A stretch of DNA of 49,959 nt from a virus (IMGVR_UViG_3300028030_000014:1-49959); one strand, 5' to 3'. Numbered from the stretch's first letter, positions 39,584-48,288 are shown. Notes: generated by a model from the sequence alone, not told the origin. Program-made: numbers and translations.

Positions 39584-41032
39584 CTAATTCTGATCGGGCG
39601 GCAGGTCTGTGATTGCAGCCTCATTACCGCCCGGTAATTCGTTTATGATTTCTTCTGCATCTGCTTCTTCATCATAGCTCGGCCCCAACACGCCCCGGCG
39701 CTTATATTCGCCTACAAGTGTTGCGCGGGAAATATCCCCTGCCTTACGCGCCTTATCCAAAGCGTCAAGATGCTCTTTAACAGATGTGCCGACATCAAAA
39801 TCTGTGAACACAAAGATTTCAGGCGTTTCAGGCTTGCCCATCCATAAGGAAGTAAGCCGCCATGCATTCTCAAGTGTGCTTTGCAGGTTGATAGCCCATT
39901 GCTGCGCCGCTGTATTGGCCTTCTTTGAAGCAAATGCCGCTGCAATAACTGTAATATTGTTTGAACCGGCTGTAAGTGGCTGGTTGCCTAATTCTCTTAA
40001 CTGAGCCTCGATGCTTTCAAGTCTGGATTGGACAAAAGTATTGGATTCGCCACTAGGTTCAAGCAATTCATACTTGCCATATTTGCCTTCAGCATTCATG
40101 GGTGTGTATGCAACCCGCATCGGCCCGACCGGGAATGGTTTTGGTTTGCCATCAGCCCCAGTTTCAGGCGTTACACCGTGACCAACTATCATCACATAGC
40201 AGGACATGTTGATTTTATATTCAAGCCCGGAATCAGTTCTGAAGTGGTGAATTTGCAAATCAGCGCAAGCACGCATTGGCGGGATAACTTCCCAACTTGC
40301 GCCAACCCGTTCGCCGGTTAAGAATGGAACAATCGGGATTTCGTCAATGCCAAGTTCGCCGTTTTCTTGTGAAGTCCATTCATCCTTGATCTTTTTGAAC
40401 ACTTCAAATGTCGGCTTTGCATACCCGACTGTGTTACCGTCTGCATCTGTGAGCCGTTCGCGGTTAAACACCCTTATCTGCTTGACTGTCTTTTCAGCCA
40501 ACCCGTCAACCATGGTTACTTCTTCGAAAAAGCGGAAATGTGTAAAGACTTCCTGCCCGTCTACATAATCTGTAGCAACGGCTATGACCTTGGTTGCGGG
40601 TATGTTCAGCCAATAAGGGCGGGTTTTCGCCTTCATGGCTTTAGGGGCATCAACCAGCACCCATTCAATAGCATGTGTAATGCCGCGCCGGAATATTGAA
40701 GCTGCAAATTTGCTTTGTGTAGTTCCGGCCCCGTCCACATTGTCCTGCATATCAATCAGGTCTTGCGATGCTGTGCCCTCAATGAAGTCAACAGGTTTTG
40801 AGAACGGTCTGCTTGATAGTGAGGTGATAATATCCCCGAATATGTCTGTATATGGTGCCGTTGACCACCGGACCTTATAAGCTGCTGCGCTTTCAGCCTC
40901 AAACTTTGGCAGGAAAGCATCATGCGCCGCCCGCATTGCGTCCGTGCCACCTATAAGGGCATCAACCTTTGTCCAATATGGCAACATTGCCACTTGTGAA
41001 CTCCAGCGAGCGTCTATCTTGTTTTCACTCAT
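39584..41032 (-). CDS. Portal protein (DUF4055 type)
   Basis: A 482-aa protein of the DUF4055 portal family: RWSTAPYTDIFGDII near the N-terminus, 'IPIVPFLTGERVGASW' in the middle, 'DLQIHHFRTDSGLEY' next, and an 'ANTAAQQWAINLQSTLENAWRL' helix (given here as QQWAINLQSTLENAW), then an acidic tail. It forms the ring through which DNA enters the head. The start overlaps the terminase stop (ATGA). Confidence 0.84.
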   Translation of the reverse strand: MSENKIDARWSSQVAMLPYWTKVDALIGGTDAMRAAHDAFLPKFEAESAAAYKVRWSTAPYTDIFGDIITSLSSRPFSKPVDFIEGTASQDLIDMQDNVDGAGTTQSKFAASIFRRGITHAIEWVLVDAPKAMKAKTRPYWLNIPATKVIAVATDYVDGQEVFTHFRFFEEVTMVDGLAEKTVKQIRVFNRERLTDADGNTVGYAKPTFEVFKKIKDEWTSQENGELGIDEIPIVPFLTGERVGASWEVIPPMRACADLQIHHFRTDSGLEYKINMSCYVMIVGHGVTPETGADGKPKPFPVGPMRVAYTPMNAEGKYGKYELLEPSGESNTFVQSRLESIEAQLRELGNQPLTAGSNNITVIAAAFASKKANTAAQQWAINLQSTLENAWRLTSLWMGKPETPEIFVFTDFDVGTSVKEHLDALDKARKAGDISRATLVGEYKRRGVLGPSYDEEADAEEIINELPGGNEAAITDLPPDQN

Positions 41033-42675
41033 GAATATGTTCCAAACATTGCAACAGGAGCGGCTTTTTCAGGCACGGGCCAGTAAGCCATAACAACAGC
41101 ATCAGCGATGTTAGGCGAAACCGTGCCTTCTGGTGTTTTGTTTACCATCAATTTTAACCGCCCGCTGTGTGTCTTTGTGGCTTGACTTAATTCTTTTATG
41201 AGAGTTGCCAAATTATCTATATTGCCATCGATGCTTATTAACTCATCATGAGGGAATTTTATGCCATGAACTACATATCTATAGGTTTTCTCAAACCGGC
41301 GCCGCAGCTCCCACCAACCTTGTGCTTTAAGGTTTTCGTAGAAATCGCTGTTTATGGGTGTATCTGGATCATCCTCAATTATATTCTGCTTAGGGTTAAG
41401 AACGCCAGCCGCAGCACTCCATGGCGTGAACTTTACCCCGGACGGGATTAACCCTTCATCTTTAAGCCTGTTTGCTTCCGCCTTTACACCGGCTCCAATA
41501 CCAATGCAGTCATACTGTAAGTTGATTGTGCCAACATCTCGACATTCTGCTAGAGCGTTTCTGGTTGTTACGCCAGTATCACGCTCACCCCAAACCCGTG
41601 TAGATTTTAGAACAATGCCTTTTCGCTTAACAAGAGCGTTCTTGTCTAAGCCTTCATCTGCAACATCAAGCCCCGCCAGCCACAAGCCACTATCTGAAAT
41701 ACCAAGTTTCTTGTGAGCATCAACCGCCGCGTTAATCCAAAGCGCCGGAATAATGACACCTTCTACAGATGCGGAATAATCCCTATCAACTTCTTGAGCG
41801 AAAACATGTACCAGGCCATCACTTTCAGCCTTTGCCCGTCTTTCGTCATACCATTCTTGCGTTTTGTGTGGATGATCGCGCCAGTCCATTACAAACACAT
41901 TAGATTGACCTTTTGCCAAAGGTTTACCCGGTATCCACTCCCGCCCGCTTTCGCGCCGCCGCTGGAACACATTACCAAGCCCGTTAACAGATGAAATATC
42001 AATCTGAACCCTTGTATTATCTGCTAGTGCAGCCTCAATCTTTTCAGGGCGGTCATAATGTGCGGCCTCGTCTTTGAAGTAAATCAATGAACGGCCACCG
42101 CGCCCGATATTATCCCCGCTTTCACCCCTAACCGTTGAACTATTGGCAGGATTGATCAGCTTCATGTATGATGAATGCTGCTTTTCATTAAAACCCACAG
42201 GTAAAAACAAATCAGGCAGCCCAGTTATAACCAGCCTGATCTTTTCAAAGATTGAATCAGGATCGCCAATCTTGTCTACAAGCTGCTCTTTCCTGGAACC
42301 CCAGCCAATCGCAGAACCCGGAACAAATAACCAAAGCCAAACAGTAAACCCAACAGAAGCCCATGTTGCGCCCATATCGCGCGACTTTTCAATAAGACCG
42401 TTTTGTTCCTCCAAAACACATTGATGTAGAAACTTGATTAACTCTACCTGTTTTGGGAAAAGTATAAACGGCAACCTGACAGGCATATCCTTGCCGGCAT
42501 TGCGCGGGTCATACGTATCAACCCAATGTGATATAAACTCTACAGGATGCGTTCTGTAATATTCCAGCGCCCCAACCGCCAAGACAGTATCTTGTTTGAA
42601 TTGCTCAAGCCGCTTTTGTCGCCATGCAAACACTGCAACATAATCAACAGGCCAGCCAAAAGGGTTATTTTTCAT
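41029..42675 (-). CDS. terL: Terminase large subunit
   Basis: A 548-aa packaging motor. The ATPase part has [10 protein letters not shown] (96-105) as the Walker A-like motif and LIYFKDEAA (197-205) as Walker B. The RNase-H-like nuclease domain starts at about 330, with acidic residues in [15 protein letters not shown] and a late [10 protein letters not shown]. It overlaps the small subunit and portal genes. Together with a P22 gp3-like small subunit it supports headful packaging from a pac site. Confidence 0.92.
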   Translation of the reverse strand: MKNNPFGWPVDYVAVFAWRQKRLEQFKQDTVLAVGALEYYRTHPVEFISHWVDTYDPRNAGKDMPVRLPFILFPKQVELIKFLHQCVLEEQNGLIEKSRDMGATWASVGFTVWLWLFVPGSAIGWGSRKEQLVDKIGDPDSIFEKIRLVITGLPDLFLPVGFNEKQHSSYMKLINPANSSTVRGESGDNIGRGGRSLIYFKDEAAHYDRPEKIEAALADNTRVQIDISSVNGLGNVFQRRRESGREWIPGKPLAKGQSNVFVMDWRDHPHKTQEWYDERRAKAESDGLVHVFAQEVDRDYSASVEGVIIPALWINAAVDAHKKLGISDSGLWLAGLDVADEGLDKNALVKRKGIVLKSTRVWGERDTGVTTRNALAECRDVGTINLQYDCIGIGAGVKAEANRLKDEGLIPSGVKFTPWSAAAGVLNPKQNIIEDDPDTPINSDFYENLKAQGWWELRRRFEKTYRYVVHGIKFPHDELISIDGNIDNLATLIKELSQATKTHSGRLKLMVNKTPEGTVSPNIADAVVMAYWPVPEKAAPVAMFGTYS

Positions 42676-43162
42676 TCAGTGAATTAAGATAGGCCGCTGC
42701 CGCTTCTTTTGGCGTCATCTTAGAGGTAATCAATTCAACTGGTCCGCCATCCTTACCAGTAACTTCACTCTTATCAGCAAGCCCTAGATCACGGGCAATG
42801 ATGTTAGGGTTAAGCAGGTCTGCCGCCGCTCCGGTGAACTTCTGATCCCTGATTATTTGTTCCACCTGCGTAATGATAGAAGATAAATCTTTTCTGCGCA
42901 CGCGCCAATCGTGCCATGCAGTCATGGTTATATTTAAGAACAAACATAGCCCGCCTAATGTCATGGCTCGCATTCTGCTAACAGACTCATGAGTTGCTGT
43001 GCCTTGAAAAGTCACTAGTTTATCTTCGTATAATGGATTGGCGTCTACCCATTCAAAATATTCAACACAAGCGTTCCATAGATCATCTGGATTTGCAAAT
43101 TTAGGATTTGCGCCATGTGAACTTCGCGCCATCCAGAACTTGTTTCCTTTTGGTGCTGCCAT
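42665..43162 (-). CDS. terS: Terminase small subunit (P22 gp3-like)
   Basis: A 165-aa protein that closely follows the P22 gp3-type pattern: a [10 protein letters not shown] start, [32 protein letters not shown] and [22 protein letters not shown] (split as [19 protein letters not shown]). These proteins recognise the pac site and start headful packaging. The start at 43162 has AAGGA ahead; the frame is open to 43195. It is the first structural-operon gene and lies just after a 430-base non-coding region. Confidence 0.88.
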   Translation of the reverse strand: MAAPKGNKFWMARSSHGANPKFANPDDLWNACVEYFEWVDANPLYEDKLVTFQGTATHESVSRMRAMTLGGLCLFLNITMTAWHDWRVRRKDLSSIITQVEQIIRDQKFTGAAADLLNPNIIARDLGLADKSEVTGKDGGPVELITSKMTPKEAAAAYLNSLNEK

Positions 43163-43343
43163 TTTTATTCCTTTAGGCTTTCTGATAGCTACCAACGCCT
43201 ATTATGACGCTGGTGTGAGCTGTTTGTACGCGTGGCACATCAGCTATGAATTGGCAGAGGGTTGTTTTCGCGCCGTATCCCTCCAAGCTGCGCCGAGGTC
43301 TTTCCCGTCATGTCATTTGCATGCAGTCCGCGTAATCTGCTAA

Positions 43344-43370
43344 CTAGATTTCTAGATGGCTAGTCCCTAG
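43344..43370. repeat. Four evenly spaced CTAG tetramers
   Basis: CTAG occurs at 43344, 43352, 43360 and 43367, i.e. every 8, 8 and 7 bases. CTAG is usually rare in bacterial and phage DNA, so the cluster is unlikely to be chance. Two of them form the palindrome CTAGA-TT-TCTAG. It could be bound by a terminase or repressor. Confidence 0.7.
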
Positions 43371-43546
43371 TGCCCATGTCCATCTGTTTTCATCACGGGC
43401 CTACGGTTGCGGTGGTCCGTAGTTAATGCAATTCCTTAATTATTGGAGGGTTGAGACGCGCTAACCCTTCCAGAACGCGCTCGCATCCAGTGAAGGTCCC
43501 TGAACGCAACCTCTTAAAACTGGTCGCACTACTTGCGAATAACATA

Positions 43547-43575
43547 TCTATCGCTTATTCGTAGATACTTGTCAA
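43547..43575 (-). promoter_or_regulatory. Likely late promoter
   Basis: On the minus strand TTGACA (43570-43575), 17 bases, GATAGA (43547-43552). It points to the terminase, portal and capsid genes. The inverted repeat CGAATAA...TTATTCG overlaps its -10 and could be a control site for the DUF6456-like protein encoded just upstream. Confidence 0.5.
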
Positions 43576-43592
43576 GGTGTAAAGAAAAGCTG

Positions 43593-44093
43593 TCAACAAT
43601 ACCCGAAATGCTTTGCCAATATCTCTAGCGCCGCTTTAAGCTGAACCGCTGCCGCCTGATTATGACATTTGTGCTTCCGGCAATATCCATTCATCGGGTA
43701 TTCATGGATAACAACATCGTCAATGATCGGGAGCAGTGAGGGGGGTAGGGTCTTTATTGCAGTGTTGTACTTCTGCCGAGCGTCTAAGGTGCTGGCCGGG
43801 GTGTGGTCACTGAATGACACATCGACAACTACCCTGGACGGGTCAACCACGCCGGATCTTTCAAGGTGAGCATCATTGAATAATTGCCAGATGCGCCGCC
43901 CGGATTCTAATTCGTGGTGTTCAAGTATCTTGACAGTTTCAAACGGCATCTTGCGCCTAGCGTTCGTATATTGCCGCTTGCCGCCAATCGTGCCTTGATT
44001 AAAGGCGGGTTCAAGATCATTGCCGCATTGCTTGATGTATTCAGGTGTAACACCAGCCACCCTTGCTAGACTGATCGCTCTTTTGTTGCTCAT
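43593..44093 (-). CDS. DUF6456-like protein, possible late regulator
   Basis: A 166-aa protein. An N-terminal helical part 'AISLARVAGVTPEYIKQCG' could be a helix-turn-helix. The C-terminal LDARQKYNTAIKTLPPSLLPII ... LKAALEILAKHFGY pattern resembles DUF6456, a domain known mainly from Alphaproteobacteria and their phages. The C-terminal half has C-x3-H-x-C-H, a possible metal site. It lies immediately upstream of the late promoter and could control it. The family call is tentative. Confidence 0.55.
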   Translation of the reverse strand: MSNKRAISLARVAGVTPEYIKQCGNDLEPAFNQGTIGGKRQYTNARRKMPFETVKILEHHELESGRRIWQLFNDAHLERSGVVDPSRVVVDVSFSDHTPASTLDARQKYNTAIKTLPPSLLPIIDDVVIHEYPMNGYCRKHKCHNQAAAVQLKAALEILAKHFGYC

Positions 44094-44446
44094 CTTGCTA
44101 GGATTCCCCTAACATCATCTGCTGTTGGTAATTCGTCGTCGTTTGTGATTTCATCTTCCTCAATTCTGGTTATCACAACATTAAAACAACCAATATCGCG
44201 GCCCTTATCTGTTACACCTATCATGGTTATATCAAGTTGATCTCCTGTCTCTTTGAGATTGTGACTCAATGCAACAGTAAGAGCGCGAGCAAGCTTACCA
44301 ACCAAGTCAACTCCACCACTACTAAAGCCGTGATGACTTAAGAATTTACTTGAATAGAAAATATGTTGCGGAAAAAAATTAGCCAACCAACCAATTAGTT
44401 TTACTAAGGGCCACTTAAAAACTGCAAGATCAAATATCTTACTCAT
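44090..44446 (-). CDS. Hypothetical protein
   Basis: A 118-aa protein with a hydrophobic, aromatic N-terminal part (about 8-35) and an acidic C-terminal tail. GAGG is ahead of the ATG. It is the first gene on the minus side of a divergent promoter region and overlaps the DUF6456-like gene by four bases. Not recognised. Confidence 0.6.
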   Translation of the reverse strand: MSKIFDLAVFKWPLVKLIGWLANFFPQHIFYSSKFLSHHGFSSGGVDLVGKLARALTVALSHNLKETGDQLDITMIGVTDKGRDIGCFNVVITRIEEDEITNDDELPTADDVRGILAR

Positions 44447-44520
44447 GCTTACCTCATATTATTTGATGATAATACCTTACACGGTTGCCAAAATAATTGC
44501 AATTAATTCAATAATAACGC

Positions 44521-44549
44521 TTGACACATAGGATTATCAAGCCTATATT
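44521..44549 (+). promoter_or_regulatory. Consensus-like rightward promoter with palindromic spacer
   Basis: TTGACA, exactly 17 bases, TATATT: the best sigma-70 match in the window. ATAGG-N9-CCTAT spans the spacer and start of the -10 (44528-44546). It drives the DUF4942-methyltransferase island. Confidence 0.72.
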
Positions 44550-44588
44550 AAGGACATAAGAAACAAACACACACAAGGAAACAACACA

Positions 44589-44828
44589 ATGACATTTACA
44601 CTTTACACAGACAGCAGCATCGACGTAACTGGTGCGTTGCCCAGACTTCACATCAAGGCTTTAACCTCATCTGGCATTGAGCAAAACCTGACATCTGGAT
44701 TACAGAAGCGCGTCCGTGTCTACAACAGTAACGAATATATTGACTTTGACATGCCGGCATGGATTGACGGCAAGCCCAACCTTGAACTGGCAAAAGCTAT
44801 TGCCAAAGCTTTCCCGGCAAAAAGTTAA
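44589..44828 (+). CDS. Hypothetical protein at head of methyltransferase island
   Basis: A 79-aa protein, the first gene after the strong promoter, with AAGGAA ahead of the ATG. Beta-rich N-terminal part and an Ala/Lys-rich C-terminal helix (NLELAKAIAKAFPA). High early expression is expected. No family is recognised; small proteins in this spot often act against host functions, but nothing here shows that. Confidence 0.6.
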   Translation: MTFTLYTDSSIDVTGALPRLHIKALTSSGIEQNLTSGLQKRVRVYNSNEYIDFDMPAWIDGKPNLELAKAIAKAFPAKS

Positions 44829-44878
44829 ACATACAAAGGCCGGTCCTAGTGATCGCTAACAGCTTTGGAGAGAATGAA

Positions 44879-46174
44879 ATGACCAACACGCACAATCACA
44901 ACGTCCCGGCCTTGAAAAAGAACATTGCTGGTATTGTTGCTGAATATGATGAAAAGTATGCCGCCATTGATGATGAAATAAAGGCTTTTGAGGAATCCAT
45001 AACGCGGATTGAATATCAAACCACCGTTGCCGGCCAGTATGTCGGCGCAATATTCAGAAAACCTTATATCCACAAGTCAACACTTGAAACTAATCTGCTA
45101 AAGTCAGCATGGCAGTATGTTTTCAAGCGGCTTAATCTCGAAATTATCGCCAGCGCAAAAGACAAAAAAGAATTTGAATTGGCAATTCAAGACCCTCCAC
45201 CATTTACGCTAGATAATATCATAGCAACTTTCGGTGATTATGTCGAACAGCCCCGCTACCATATCCTGAAAGGACTGGCCGAATGTTTCTGCGATCTAGA
45301 TCAGGCGTATAAATCACACAGCAAGGTCAAGATTGGCGTTGAAGGTTTGCCAAAACGGATTATTCTATCAAATGTCACTGGATATGGATCATGGGGACGG
45401 CAGAAGGCTGAGGACACATTAAATGCCATTAACGCATACGATAGCAAACCGTTGATCGGGTATGGTGAATGCTCAAAATTACTTGAAGGGGCAGTTGGTG
45501 AAGATGTTGAATATCGCGGAACGACTATTCGTCGATATAAGAATGGTAATGCACACCTGATATTTTCCCCTGATCGCTTGCGTTCAATCAACTTGGCATT
45601 GGCTGAGTTTTATGGCGATGTGCTGCCAGATACACCAGATGAATCTCCAAAGAAACAGCAAAGCACCGCCGTATCAAAAGATTTGCAATTCTACCCAACG
45701 CCAACGGTTGTAATTGATCGTGTATTAGATGAGCTGGCTTTTTACGATAGCGACCGGGTTCTTGAGCCATCTTGTGGCGATGGTCGAATCCTGGAAGCCT
45801 TGGCAAAACTTCCATATCAGCTTAGAGGACTTGGAGTTGAAGTCAACGCAGAACGGGCCACACAAGCACGCGAAAAAGGTTTCAAAGTGTATGAAGCCAA
45901 TTTTCTTGAAGTGGCACCGAAGCCGGATTTTGACAAAATCATAATGAACCCGCCGTTTTATGGCACACACTGGGCAAAGCACGTTGACCATGCAATGAAA
46001 TTTCTAAAACCGGGCGGCACTCTATTATCAATTCTACCGGCATCTGCTTATTACGATCACCGTAAATTGCTTCCAAAAGGATCGCGTTGGCATGATTTAC
46101 CAGTTGCATCATTTCATGAAAGCGGAACGAATATCCCAACTGGATATATTATAGTAATAAATGGAGACTATTGA
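44879..46174 (+). CDS. DUF4942 domain-adenine methyltransferase fusion
   Basis: A 431-aa protein. Residues 1-260 are a DUF4942-type region (helical N-terminus, then RLRSINLALAEFYGDVLP near its end). From about 275 a SAM-dependent adenine methyltransferase domain starts: FYPTPTVVIDRVL, motif I VLEPSCGDGR (294-303) and the catalytic NPPF (357-360). It ends with strands but no clear target-recognition domain, so DUF4942 may supply specificity. The start ATG at 44879 has GGAG nine bases ahead. An XRE gene follows immediately. It is the third DNA methyltransferase of this phage. Confidence 0.82.
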   Translation: MTNTHNHNVPALKKNIAGIVAEYDEKYAAIDDEIKAFEESITRIEYQTTVAGQYVGAIFRKPYIHKSTLETNLLKSAWQYVFKRLNLEIIASAKDKKEFELAIQDPPPFTLDNIIATFGDYVEQPRYHILKGLAECFCDLDQAYKSHSKVKIGVEGLPKRIILSNVTGYGSWGRQKAEDTLNAINAYDSKPLIGYGECSKLLEGAVGEDVEYRGTTIRRYKNGNAHLIFSPDRLRSINLALAEFYGDVLPDTPDESPKKQQSTAVSKDLQFYPTPTVVIDRVLDELAFYDSDRVLEPSCGDGRILEALAKLPYQLRGLGVEVNAERATQAREKGFKVYEANFLEVAPKPDFDKIIMNPPFYGTHWAKHVDHAMKFLKPGGTLLSILPASAYYDHRKLLPKGSRWHDLPVASFHESGTNIPTGYIIVINGDY

Positions 46175-46175
46175 A

Positions 46176-46361
46176 ATGAACGCCACCGAACTAAAAGCCG
46201 CCCGCGCCGCCCTTGGTCTAACTCAACAGCAACTTGCAGACGCAATCAGAATAAGCAACAACCGGACTATCAGAGCATGGGAAAGCGGATCAGTCCCCAT
46301 TCCTGGACCTGCCCAAGTGCTGATTGAAATCATGGTTGACAGGGTGAAGGCAGGGGAGTAA
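46176..46361 (+). CDS. Small XRE-type helix-turn-helix protein
   Basis: A 61-aa protein: MNATELKAARAALGLTQQQLADAI, then NNRTIRAWESGSVPIPGPA. This is a complete XRE helix-turn-helix with the 'R-x-W-E-x-G' end. The start at 46176 has GGAG ahead and lies one base after the methyltransferase stop. It could repress the promoter at 44521 in the manner of control proteins next to methyltransferases. Related in pattern to the protein at 14179. Confidence 0.72.
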   Translation: MNATELKAARAALGLTQQQLADAIRISNNRTIRAWESGSVPIPGPAQVLIEIMVDRVKAGE

Positions 46362-46423
46362 GGTTGGCTCGCTTAGGAGACACAGAAACTGTGAAAGCAT
46401 TGTGGTGCTTCTTTCTCGGTTGA

Positions 46424-46459
46424 GCCGTCAGAATCGTTACTTCTGGCGGCTTTCTTTTT
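46424..46459 (+). terminator. Rho-independent terminator of the methyltransferase island
   Basis: GCCGTCAGAA pairs with TTCTGGCGGC over ten positions (one G-T), loop of seven bases, then TTTCTTTTT. A textbook terminator for the rightward transcript of 44.5-46.4 kb. Confidence 0.88.
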
Positions 46460-46476
46460 GCTGGATTGTGAAAAGT

Positions 46477-46508
46477 AAACCCTGCACAGCTGCAACCGTG
46501 CAGGGTTT
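46477..46508 (-). terminator. Terminator of the leftward early operon
   Basis: AAACCCTGCAC and GTGCAGGGTTT form a perfect 11-base inverted repeat around a ten-base loop. Read leftward it is followed by TACTTTT, a modest T-tract. With the plus-strand terminator 18 bases away it separates the two convergent transcripts. Confidence 0.68.
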
Positions 46509-46806
46509 CAAGAGGCTACCGGAGGGCTTAAGTAACATTCCAACTCATCCGGTAGTGTTTGCTCAAGCGGAGCAATTGTGGTTTGCATAGGCAGGACGCT
46601 ATACCTGCTTGACGGTTTCACCCTAACTCTAGCCGCCGGTTTCGCCGCGCTCCGTTTAGGTTTAGGGCGCGATCTACTCCATTTCAATCCCTGCGCTTCT
46701 GCTTTCAGCGCCGCTATGCAAATTACAGAACTACTATAGCAATAATTAGTAATGTGTGCAAGGTAGTAAAGCCTCATATAATTATTGTCCGTGAGGCTTA
46801 TCGGAC
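46509..46806. other. Region between SSB gene and terminators, no firm gene
   Basis: A minus-strand frame of 89 codons (46508-46777) is open, but it has no ribosome site and a biased, Arg/Lys/Pro-rich composition. Its start lies inside a hairpin. AAGCCTCA and TGAGGCTT (46769-46799) form an eight-base stem just after the SSB gene, possibly an mRNA 3' end or processing site. I call no gene here. Confidence 0.5.
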
Positions 46807-47286
46807 TTAATTAAAAGGGACTTGGTCATTCAAATCATTAGGAGACGCCACCCGCTGCCCGTTGTCATAGGTTTCACCTCGTACTGGCTGCGCGACCTTT
46901 TCCCCGCTTACATAGGTGCCAGTTTGATCACTGCCCTTGCCATCCAACATGATCAGCTTGCCGCCAAAGCCTTGTAGAACGATTTCAGTGCTATATTTTT
47001 CAACGCCGGACTGATCCGTCCATTTGCGGGTTTGTAGCGAACCCTCAATCATTACCCGCGAGCCTTTATGCAGGTACTGTTCAGCAATATTAGACAGCGG
47101 TTCCGAAAAAATAACTACCCTATGCCATTCCGTCCGCTCTTTCTTTTCGCCCGTGTTCTTGTCTTTCCAGCTTTCTGACGTTGCGATGCTGAGATTGGCG
47201 ATCTTGCGACCATCCTGGGTGTGTCGGATATCCGGGTCATTGCCCAAATGTCCGATAAGTGTTACCCGGTTTAATGAAACTGCCAT
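46807..47286 (-). CDS. ssb: Single-stranded DNA-binding protein
   Basis: A 159-aa SSB. The OB-fold is clear: MAVSLNRVTLIGHLGNDPDI, FSEPLSNIAEQYLHKGSRV and 'EGSLQTRKWTDQSGVEKY'. A flexible linker follows and the C-terminus is NDQVPFN. The usual acidic tail (DDDIPF) that binds partner proteins is weakened, and an Asn follows the Pro-Phe. It coats single-stranded DNA in replication and in the Rad52/exonuclease pathway. It is the last clear gene of the leftward early operon. Confidence 0.92.
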   Translation of the reverse strand: MAVSLNRVTLIGHLGNDPDIRHTQDGRKIANLSIATSESWKDKNTGEKKERTEWHRVVIFSEPLSNIAEQYLHKGSRVMIEGSLQTRKWTDQSGVEKYSTEIVLQGFGGKLIMLDGKGSDQTGTYVSGEKVAQPVRGETYDNGQRVASPNDLNDQVPFN

Positions 47287-47507
47287 TATTCTGTCCCTTC
47301 CAAATATGCCTTGCGTTGCTTGTAAACTGCTGGTGGACGCCCTACGCCGTTCTTGGCACGGATTTTAACCAGATCATCGCCGGAGTATTTATTCCGCGAC
47401 CTGATTTGTATTTTCTGAACTGGTGGCCGTGGCATTTCAGCCAACATTGACGTGCCAAATTCAAGCATGAAGCGTATATGTGTATCATAACCGCCATAAC
47501 CAATCAT
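47286..47507 (-). CDS. Hypothetical early protein
   Basis: A 73-aa basic protein that directly precedes and overlaps the SSB start. The C-terminal part is basic (IQIRSRNKYSGDD and GVGRPPAVYKQRKAYL) and may bind nucleic acid. Unknown family. Confidence 0.6.
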   Translation of the reverse strand: MIGYGGYDTHIRFMLEFGTSMLAEMPRPPVQKIQIRSRNKYSGDDLVKIRAKNGVGRPPAVYKQRKAYLEGTE

Positions 47508-47725
47508 TATTCTGATTCCTTATTGGTGAATGTTATTGAGCCATGAAAGTCTTTGAAGTTTTCCATGTCATAATATTCTTCCTCAAACCCATACGTCAGA
47601 TTAACGCCTTTTCCATGCTCAGAAAATAGGACAATTTCGCCTCCTGTATTATCCTCTATTATTTTCTCCATTAATTTTGGATATTCAAACTGCTTTTCAG
47701 TCACGTTCTTTTTTACTTCAATCAT
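47507..47725 (-). CDS. Hypothetical acidic early protein
   Basis: A 72-aa acidic protein (FSEHGKGVNLTYGFEEEYYD). It overlaps its neighbours by one to four bases. The acidic, compact sequence might mimic DNA or bind basic partners; this is only an impression. Not recognised. Confidence 0.6.
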   Translation of the reverse strand: MIEVKKNVTEKQFEYPKLMEKIIEDNTGGEIVLFSEHGKGVNLTYGFEEEYYDMENFKDFHGSITFTNKESE

Positions 47726-48075
47726 TGTGTTGTTTCCTTTTCATACTCTTGAGCCGGTGCCTGTTCTGCCTTGGAATTGTGGCCGATCATAGACGGTTCT
47801 GGATGTTCGCGCGCCGCAATCCGTTTTTGAATGTCGCGCTGGTAGTCTTTTTCATGTGCAATAAAGGCGTCAAAAGCCATTGTAATCCGCATCTGAACCG
47901 CGTTCAAGGTGGTTGTGATAACTTCTGCCAATTCGGCTGCGGATTCCTTCATTGAACTTTCATAGTCAAGACTTTCATCAAGCTTTGAATGCAAATCTGA
48001 CAGTTCCGCAATCATCTGCGTTTCAATTTTGTTAATATCTGACTTGACTTTTGTTAGGTCTTTCATGGTTGGCAT
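47722..48075 (-). CDS. Coiled-coil early protein
   Basis: A 117-aa helical protein. Residues 5-90 have long heptad-like runs (INKIETQMIAELSDLHSKLDE). The C-terminus has a conserved-looking SMIGHNSKA, a short phrase that recurs in phage proteins of Alphaproteobacteria. The start at 48075 has AAGGAAG ahead; the frame is open upstream without a site. Function unknown. Confidence 0.62.
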   Translation of the reverse strand: MPTMKDLTKVKSDINKIETQMIAELSDLHSKLDESLDYESSMKESAAELAEVITTTLNAVQMRITMAFDAFIAHEKDYQRDIQKRIAAREHPEPSMIGHNSKAEQAPAQEYEKETTQ

Positions 48076-48103
48076 TGTCTTGCTTCCTTTCGTGTTGTGG
48101 TTT

Positions 48104-48283
48104 TCATATGTTGCAATTTGAAACTTTGTCGTAAGCATCAATGACACGGGTATAACCCAACTCCCGAAGCAATCTGCGCAATACATAGTCAGCCCGGAAT
48201 GGTGCCATGTCAACATTCTTGCTTTTCTGCAAGCGGGTTAAAATGGCAATTGAATCTTGTGAAAGTTCTTTGTTGATTTTCAT
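48104..48283 (-). CDS. Small hypothetical protein
   Basis: A 59-aa helical protein (MKINKELSQDSIAILTRLQ...) with a basic centre (FRADYVLRRLLRELGY). GAGG lies nine bases ahead of the ATG. It is between the DnaA-like and coiled-coil genes. Not recognised. Confidence 0.58.
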   Translation of the reverse strand: MKINKELSQDSIAILTRLQKSKNVDMAPFRADYVLRRLLRELGYTRVIDAYDKVSNCNI

Positions 48284-48288
48284 CTTTT

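Larger units (their letters stand above)
43163..43592 (-). other. Structured non-coding region ahead of the terminase genes
   Basis: No gene longer than about 23 codons is found here on either strand. It contains a likely late promoter (43547-43575) with an inverted repeat CGAATAA-N12-TTATTCG across it (43536-43561). Other elements are a hairpin CTACGG-N10-CCGTAG (43401-43422), GGAGGGTT paired with AACCCTTCC (43445-43471), two ACGCGCT direct repeats (43456 and 43475), and four CTAG tetramers. No tRNA could be folded. It is a good candidate for the pac site, the late control region or a phage non-coding RNA. Confidence 0.6.

Noticed and set aside
46374-46421. Ten-codon leader peptide (GTG at 46391) after the XRE gene
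   Set aside because: AGGAG is 12 bases away, the start is GTG and no alternative RNA fold with the terminator is evident.
46508-46777. 89-codon minus-strand frame ending at the terminator
   Set aside because: No ribosome site, start within a hairpin, biased Arg/Lys/Pro composition; its end at the terminator may be coincidence.
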